The translations under genes were made by a program, and so were the position numbers. This document shows positions 53,501-60,919 of a stretch of 64,000 nucleotides of DNA, in pieces. Under the pieces are notes generated by a model. It saw nothing but the letters and a program-made list of their open reading frames with translations, was not told where the DNA came from and did not search any database. Source of the stretch: Linepithema humile (taxonomy: Eukaryota; Arthropoda; Insecta; Hymenoptera; Formicidae); NCBI RefSeq assembly GCF_040581485.1, contig NC_090132.1:9869001-9933000 (forward strand). Direction: 5' to 3'. Position 1 is the first letter of the stretch. Each line of letters begins with the position of its first letter.

Positions 53501-56500
53501 GTGCAAAATTGATGGAAATATATTACGCGCGATATTAATATTATCGAGATTCCTTGTCGTAATATTATATTTTCCGCAATATGTCTTCTCGCACAATGGA
53601 CAGCCACACGATCGACCCTGCGCTTGCGGTCGTAGCTCGGTTCGATACTTTCACACATATATGCATCAGGCGCGATATGTACACATGCATTAAGCGCGCG
53701 ACTCAATAAAGCTGCTTGGCGCCGCAGATGGGCCGTCATACGACAGTTTAATATGGATTTTGCAATTAAGATTCCATCAGCGGTGACACATGCGATAGCT
53801 CGGGTACACAAAATCGCGATATAGCCCCCGTATGTGGGAACACGTACGTGTACATACAGGGTGTCGCTGAACTTCTTTTGTAATTACGACATGCACAGAT
53901 GCCGCAACTCGATGCTGCATACCGCACGCGTAATGCGCCAGATAATATGGAAATATGCTTCGATAAATCTTTTCTCACCGCGCCATCCGTGAGTGTTGAT
54001 ATATGTATATATTAATTTTCAAGTTTATGTCAATAGCCTAGATAACCAAATATCGGCAATGTTGACAGGAAATTTCAACAAATTTGCTCAAATTTGTTGT
54101 CAGTCTGTTAACATTTGGCTTACCGAGTAACACAATAATCCCGAGTCTAAATTCGCTTGCATATTATTTGAGAGAAGAGCTTCTTTGCATCCGCAAGAAT
54201 GATATTAACGAAGCTCGTAATTAAAATTACACATTAAAGTTGAACAGCGAAAGAGCGAAAGAGCGAAAGAAAGGTACATGAGGGAAAATCGAGGAGCAGC
54301 CGAGTCGATATCTTAAGAATCTGTTGAATTCGTCCGATTGAGTGAGCTTCGCAATTACAACGCAATTCAATCTTAATTAATCGCGGACGCGAATGAATCT
54401 CTCTTTATCAGCGGCGCGATCGCGAATTAAATCCACCACGAGTTGAGGGGCGAGCACTTCCGATCAATCCCGTCGCCCATGCCTGTCGCCGCGATTTACG
54501 TAATATTTGCTTTGGAAATTGCAGAGCCCGTACAACACGGTCATTTAATTCCCTCTTCTCTCATCACAAACCATTCCACGAGGTTTTAAGCGCCGTTTAT
54601 CGCGCCCGTTATGCATATGACATGCACGTGACTATCTTTCAAATCCAGTGAACAGATTTTCGAAAAATTCTAGGATATGTGTCCGGCGATTTTATTTCTC
54701 AAACAATTACGTCTGATTTTTCCGGCAAATAGAAAAAAAAGTTATCATCATTTGCCGCGCGTATATTATATTATAAATTAAAAAATGACGTACAGCTCTA
54801 AAGTTTCTTCATTACTTTTTACAAAGAATAATATCTCGTAACACTATTTTGTTCTCCACTCGGTTTTTTAATAAGATTTTCTCATACAGTAACGAAGATC
54901 ATCTAAATAAATTACGAGTTTTATACGAACGAAAGTTTTGAAAGAGCAATCCAGTCTATCGATCGGATCCAGGGAGTTTCGCGAGAGGAAGCCAAACAAC
55001 AATGAGAAACAGAACACGAGAAAGAGACAGAGACAGAGAGAGAGAGAGACAGAAAGGCAAATGCGAGCATAAAAGAGACTTCCGAGATATTAAAGGAATA
55101 ATGAACAATGGATATATCGGGTTAGCCAACACACAATTAGTTCCGTTCTGCAAATGCATCCTATATTTAACGTCCGCGTGAATCAAATCAATGGAACAAA
55201 AGCTCATAAATAATATTACCTACCATTGTTTAGTGCAAAGACACGTCGTGCATAAAACATTTTATGCGGCGGAACGTCTGCATCGGTGCGCATGCATTGC
55301 GATAAACGCTACTTAATCAACCCTCAAATGACACAAATTTTGCAAAAAATTATATTTTAATATAAAGCATTACTAATTCGTAATTCGGAATAATTCACTA
55401 ATTATTAAGATAATAATTGTGCGCAAAAATTATTTCAAATAAACGACATTTCGCAAATAGATGAGAGCGAAAAATAACGCATGATCGCTCTTTCGCATTT
55501 AATCATAAAACCGTTCTCAAATACTATTTTTGTAATCTGTACTTAAGAGCGGCAAAGGAAATATAGGAAAGCTCATTCTCCATCGGACATATTCTCGGCA
55601 ACGTCCAACTGTCCTAACGAGATTATCTTAATACCTCAATTTATCAGCTTTTTCTACCGTGCACCTGCTTTTATTCGATAAGCTCGTCTGTGTTGAAGAG
55701 GATACAAATGGTTGTAGTTCTTCACCAAATAATAAAAAGAGGCGATAGAAAGATTACAGTAATAAGCTAATTGGGAAAACAAGCAGCTGCCAGAAGACAT
55801 AAGAAAATGGCTCGAGACAGCAACAACCTGCTTTGATGCTTCAAAAAATTAGAAAAGAACGTATCAAAAATATTTCGTTAGTTGAGAGAAAGAGAGAATA
55901 TGTTTATTCTCTCAAGTTATCAATGTAAGAAAGGGACAGATTAATTGTCTCGATTAATCTGAAAAGTTGGAAATTCAATGGAAGATTGGAAAGAATAGTA
56001 AAACGATAGATAGGAAAATGAAGTGAAGTGGACCGTGCGAATGAAGTGCACCAATATGCAAGAAATTTTAAGTGCTGAAACTTTCGAATTCGGCACCACA
56101 CTTACCCGGTTTCTCGGCTCTCCTCGCCGCTTCGATCACCTCGTGATGCCCGATGCATTCGTCGGGATTCGGATTCTCCGGAAAAAGTTCGCACTCCAGA
56201 TAATCCGGCAGGGACAAACCGAAAACTTTGAGAAAGAAACCGCAGCGTCTCTTGGTTTCTGAAATCGATTAGAGAGGGAGAATCACGTCCCGGGTCAAGT
56301 CCGGAATATCAAGTAGCAAGAGCCTTGTGATATTCAAAGTTTAAGTTGGTTCAATGACGCAAGCCGGTACAAAGGTTTTACCATAGATTTGCATATCGAT
56401 TCAGCATATTATTGAAATTTACCAATATTACTGTTTACGTATCTGCTCAGCTCATATTGCCGCTCTTGCCGTTTGTCAGGCAATAACACTGTACATGTTA

Positions 56501-59500
56501 CATTCATGTTAATAACAAGTACACAATTGTTATTTATCGCACAAAATAAATCAACAGCGTGTAACAATTTATAGGACAGGACAAATTAATAAAATTCTAA
56601 AGTGATTGTAAAATTGTGTGCAAAATATAGTTTTCAACAATAATCCGATCTTACGGAGGCAGAGACTGCGGCAAGGGCGTACAACGCGACCCCGAGGGCC
56701 GCATTTCGGCACGAATACGCTGCACAGGAATAAAGCGGCCAGTTCATAGCACCTGACATCCACGACAGCATCATAGAGATCCAGTTCGTGCTGAGCTTCC
56801 CGTTGTCCGAAGTTGCCCATGTAATTTGGAAACACAGTGTAGTTGTACGGAACCTGCGATTGAAATTGCAATTGCGCATAAATTTCAGAAATTGTACGTC
56901 AAAATTACATTGTACAGCTTCCGTCGTGGGAACTTTATAGAATAATAGAAATAAATAATTGCAATCACTAATAGAAGTAAACCAATTGCAATTAATTAAC
57001 CGATTTTCCCGGGGAAAGAAAATTTTTGTAATTTGGGATGCGGATCGATGCGGAACTTCGGACAATTCAACGTGCGAAGTTCGCCAATTCGAAGAACGCC
57101 AATCCCCAATCATAATATTTCCCTATTAAATCTCCTAATGGCAACATCTCCGTGATTTTCATTGCCGCCCGACTTCACCTCATGCTCAGACACGTACGTT
57201 CTCGGAACGCATGGCTGCACAGCGAGCGCCTTATGAATTTTAAAACGTACGCCGCTCTCCACCGTGGACCGCACCAAAATAGCGGGGGGGGGGGGGGAAG
57301 TGGCGGAAAATGTATTCAGGGACAGACACGCTGAAATTACGACCGTCGACGGCTGCTTCTAAATGCTCGTGACGACGTTCACCCCGCAGAAGGGAGAAAG
57401 TAACGTTGTCATTCTTACTCGCCGGTATTTCGCCGCTGATAGCAAAGCGGTACGAGCGCGACGCTACATGCCGGAGCGAATTCCGGTCTTTGCCCCACGC
57501 ACATTCCCCGCGAAATTATTTTAAATTCCTTGAAAGGTGGGCGAATCTTTTCGAGGAAATAAAAACAAACGATCGTGGAGATTTTATCGACAGCACTCTG
57601 TAGTGCTTTGAAACAATGAAAGAAAAACGTTGAGATTCACTTGGCGAGTTTTCTTGAATTTCATAATGATTTTTCGCGGATATTGATATCCGCGTGTACT
57701 TGCAATCATTACCTTATGCTGCTGGCAGAAGGTCACAATGATGGGCAGACACACTCCCGGGGCTGGATTCTTGTCCTCCATCACTGAATGCGTGCGTTCG
57801 GATATCGGGATCACGGCCGTGTTCCCGAACACGGTTCTATTCTCCATTTTGAAGTCACCCTCGGGATACGCTACAGTCAATGAAATAACACGGACGTTGA
57901 TATAACGCGGAAACATTCGTCAATACGCTCGCCGCGAAATTCATTAGTGTCGTTAATTAAATCAATTCGAAATGTAGGAATTAAATTATTTGTTGTCGGC
58001 TTGACAAATTTCGTATCGCCGTATGTTGAACGCAGTCGCATTTGAATATCGAGCGGGTGTCGGGCGGGTTGTGTGCGTTCCAAAACTTTCGTAATTATTA
58101 GCGTGTCATCCGCAGATGCGCGCGCGCTCGACATCGCGATGTTTCCAATTATTATCGTTCGGTTACCCCAAGGCGTGATATGACCATTTTGGAAACATCG
58201 ATAGTAGAAAACTTAAGCTTGCCGATCGCAAATTCAATACGCGCGATATTTATTGCACCGTGAAAGGAAAGAATACGTCACGAGATTTCGTATACCGCTG
58301 TAAAATCACGGATATACGCGCACGGAAAGCTCGACGAGGAATATTTTCCATTTGTTGCTAAGCTAATGTTGACACTTGGAATCAAGTGGACTGCGAGAAC
58401 TCACGGCACACTATTGATCTTTCGCTCCTGCGAAGCTCGTTGTTGCACATACACACGCATTAAAGCACCTTCAGAGGTGTGAACAACCGCGTTTATTTCG
58501 ACGAAATATCATCCGTTGCTCGATGTTTCTCAAAAAAATTCTACGATGAATTATGCAACAAACTACATTTTTCTTTTCATCAGGACTCGGTCAACGTTTA
58601 ATCTTAATTTTCTTTCTTTCGTTCTTTGAATTGTACGATGCTGTAATTTAAACCGACAACGCTTGTTGATGTATTGCATCGCGAACGTTTTAATTACTAC
58701 AATTCAGAGAGAATTCAGAGAGAAGTCGGAGAGGAAAAATAATAATTCTTGTACGTAACGTAATTAAATGTTAAACTCACTTTTAAAGTATGCGGCTAAA
58801 CCGCCGGCGATGGCCAAGAGAGCAACAGCATTAAGCAGAACTTGTACAAATCTGAAACGCAGCCTTCCCGTTGTCACGTAGTGGCTGCTAGTCATGTCTC
58901 TGATTATCTGAGCAGACACATCAGGAATTCAGGACATGCGCTCGCAAAATGCACGCTACGACGTGAATTAAATGCGAACAGTGAATGCGAAAGTAAATTT
59001 GTGTTAACGTGAAATTAAACATCCAGTTTAGAATCGTAAAATTAACTGTTTAATTTCACAGAATGGAAAATGAATGTCTTTATCTTGTCGGCGAGAGGCC
59101 GATTGGCGTTTACGTTTGACACTTACTTTGTGATGCAAGGAACTGTTGTTTCCGGCGTGCATCCTGACAATAGTCTGCAAACTGGCCGGCGTACTCGTAG
59201 ACTTCGTTATCGGCCTGCCGGATGAGTTATCGGGCTCCGACACTAAAGCTCTGTCTAAAAAGCGTGAAAAGCGATATCGATCGTTGCAGGATTTTCTCCT
59301 TTGTCGCGTCAATTTGTCAATAATTTACGATTGCGCCGGGATGTAAATTTGAAAAATTCAGGAGAGAAAACGCGGCAAAGAGTGCACATTAAATTTCTCA
59401 CAGAGCGAACTTTGCGATGAATCAAGAAGCTTTTCACTTTCTATTCCTCTTGGTTGCCTCGAATAGACAGCTTTAACGATAACAGAGCGACAGTGAAAAA

Positions 59501-60837
59501 TAAAGAAAATAAAACGACGCGACGCGGGAGGAAAAGAACTTTCTCGTCCTCACGGTCGCGTTCTGCCTCGGCGTTTATCTGTCATTTTCAAGGAAATGTC
59601 TCAAGCGTCTTCGCAAGAGGGATAGAATATAAAGAAGAAATTTCAATTTGCGAAATGTATCCCGATATTGCGAAATATGTCATAGAACGTCTGTTCTGTA
59701 TTTTTATCCTTTACAGCCCAAATTAATTTCTCAATGTTATAAATGTTTTATCATTTTTACAATTTTATTCTAACATGATAATTAATTCGTATGCCATTGC
59801 GTTGTAGCTCTAAGAAGCTGCATCCGTATAAATTATTTTACTCATTCATGATGAGTTATTTCACGACGATTGATGCGATCGATGATTATTGCTTCTCAAA
59901 GTTTGCTCAAAAACCTGATTGCATTCGCTTCGGCTATCAATTGCCGTGAGATTTTGCAAAATAATGCATCGGAAAGTATGAGAATATTGTGTAAAAAAGA
60001 TAAATCATTATTTGTCAACGACGACAACGCGAGATTTTCTTGTCGTGCTCGGAATCTCACTTCCTCATCGAAATCTTTATTACATCGTACCGCAAAAAAT
60101 ATAACATCTGCTTCGAATATTTGGATAACTATGAGAAAGACAGCCGCAAAGCAGTATGTCATGTCCACAGGATCGCAAAGACTTAGAGGACACTTCTACC
60201 GCTAAGCTTCTGCAAACTGTGATACACAGCGGGGAGTTTTGCCGGAAAAATCGGTTGACGCGAGATAATTTTCTCAAATATGATAGAAATCGCGTTGCGG
60301 AGCTACCCTCGTTCTAGAATTGCAACATTTACTCGCAAAATATGTGTGTATCATTACTTGTGAAGTATAAATCAAATAATTTTTCGAGATTTAAATATTA
60401 TTTATACAGCACCTTCGGGTTTTCCTGCATATAACGTTGTCAGTACTATCATCTCTTCTGCCGGTGGACTCTTTGCTAATGAAAATTTTCCCTTAGGGTA
60501 AGTTCGGTATGTAACACGGTAAGCTTTGCGAACTGAACGTACCTGGGACTTTCCCGTGCTTGTGTGGCAGAAGGGGGGCTTCCATTGTCTTGCTGGTGTA
60601 GCTCGGCGAGCTGGTCTGACTGAAACTGTCTGAGGAAACGTTACTGTCCTGTCGGACGCTGATAGGCTTCGGCACGGGGCTCTGACAAATGGTGCTCAAT
60701 GGCGGCGGTAGATTCGTCTGCGTCGCCTTCGGCAATTTCTCGAGTTTCTCGCCGCCGCCTCGCTCCTTTCTCAGATTATGTTGCAAAATATTTCTCGCCC
60801 TTTCCATATCGTTCTCGTATTTGCTTCGCGTTATTGG

Positions 60838-60919
<82 letters not shown>

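Larger units (their letters stand above)
53174..56105 (-). other. Large Corin intron (2.9 kb) between LDLa and Frizzled exons
   Basis: The longest intron of the visible gene. It holds the hairpin element at 54046-54119, a GCGAAAGA tandem (54247-54270) and a purine (GA/CA) microsatellite (about 55018-55055). No additional LDLa- or Frizzled-like exon was found in it, which supports the reduced domain count. Confidence 0.75.
56259..58780 (-). other. Introns around the Frizzled exons
   Basis: Introns at 56259-56654 (396 nt), 56854-57712 (859 nt) and 57871-58780 (910 nt). The middle one carries a 14-guanine run at 57284-57297. No other exon or element was seen. Coordinates include the exons lying between them. 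Confidence 0.7.
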
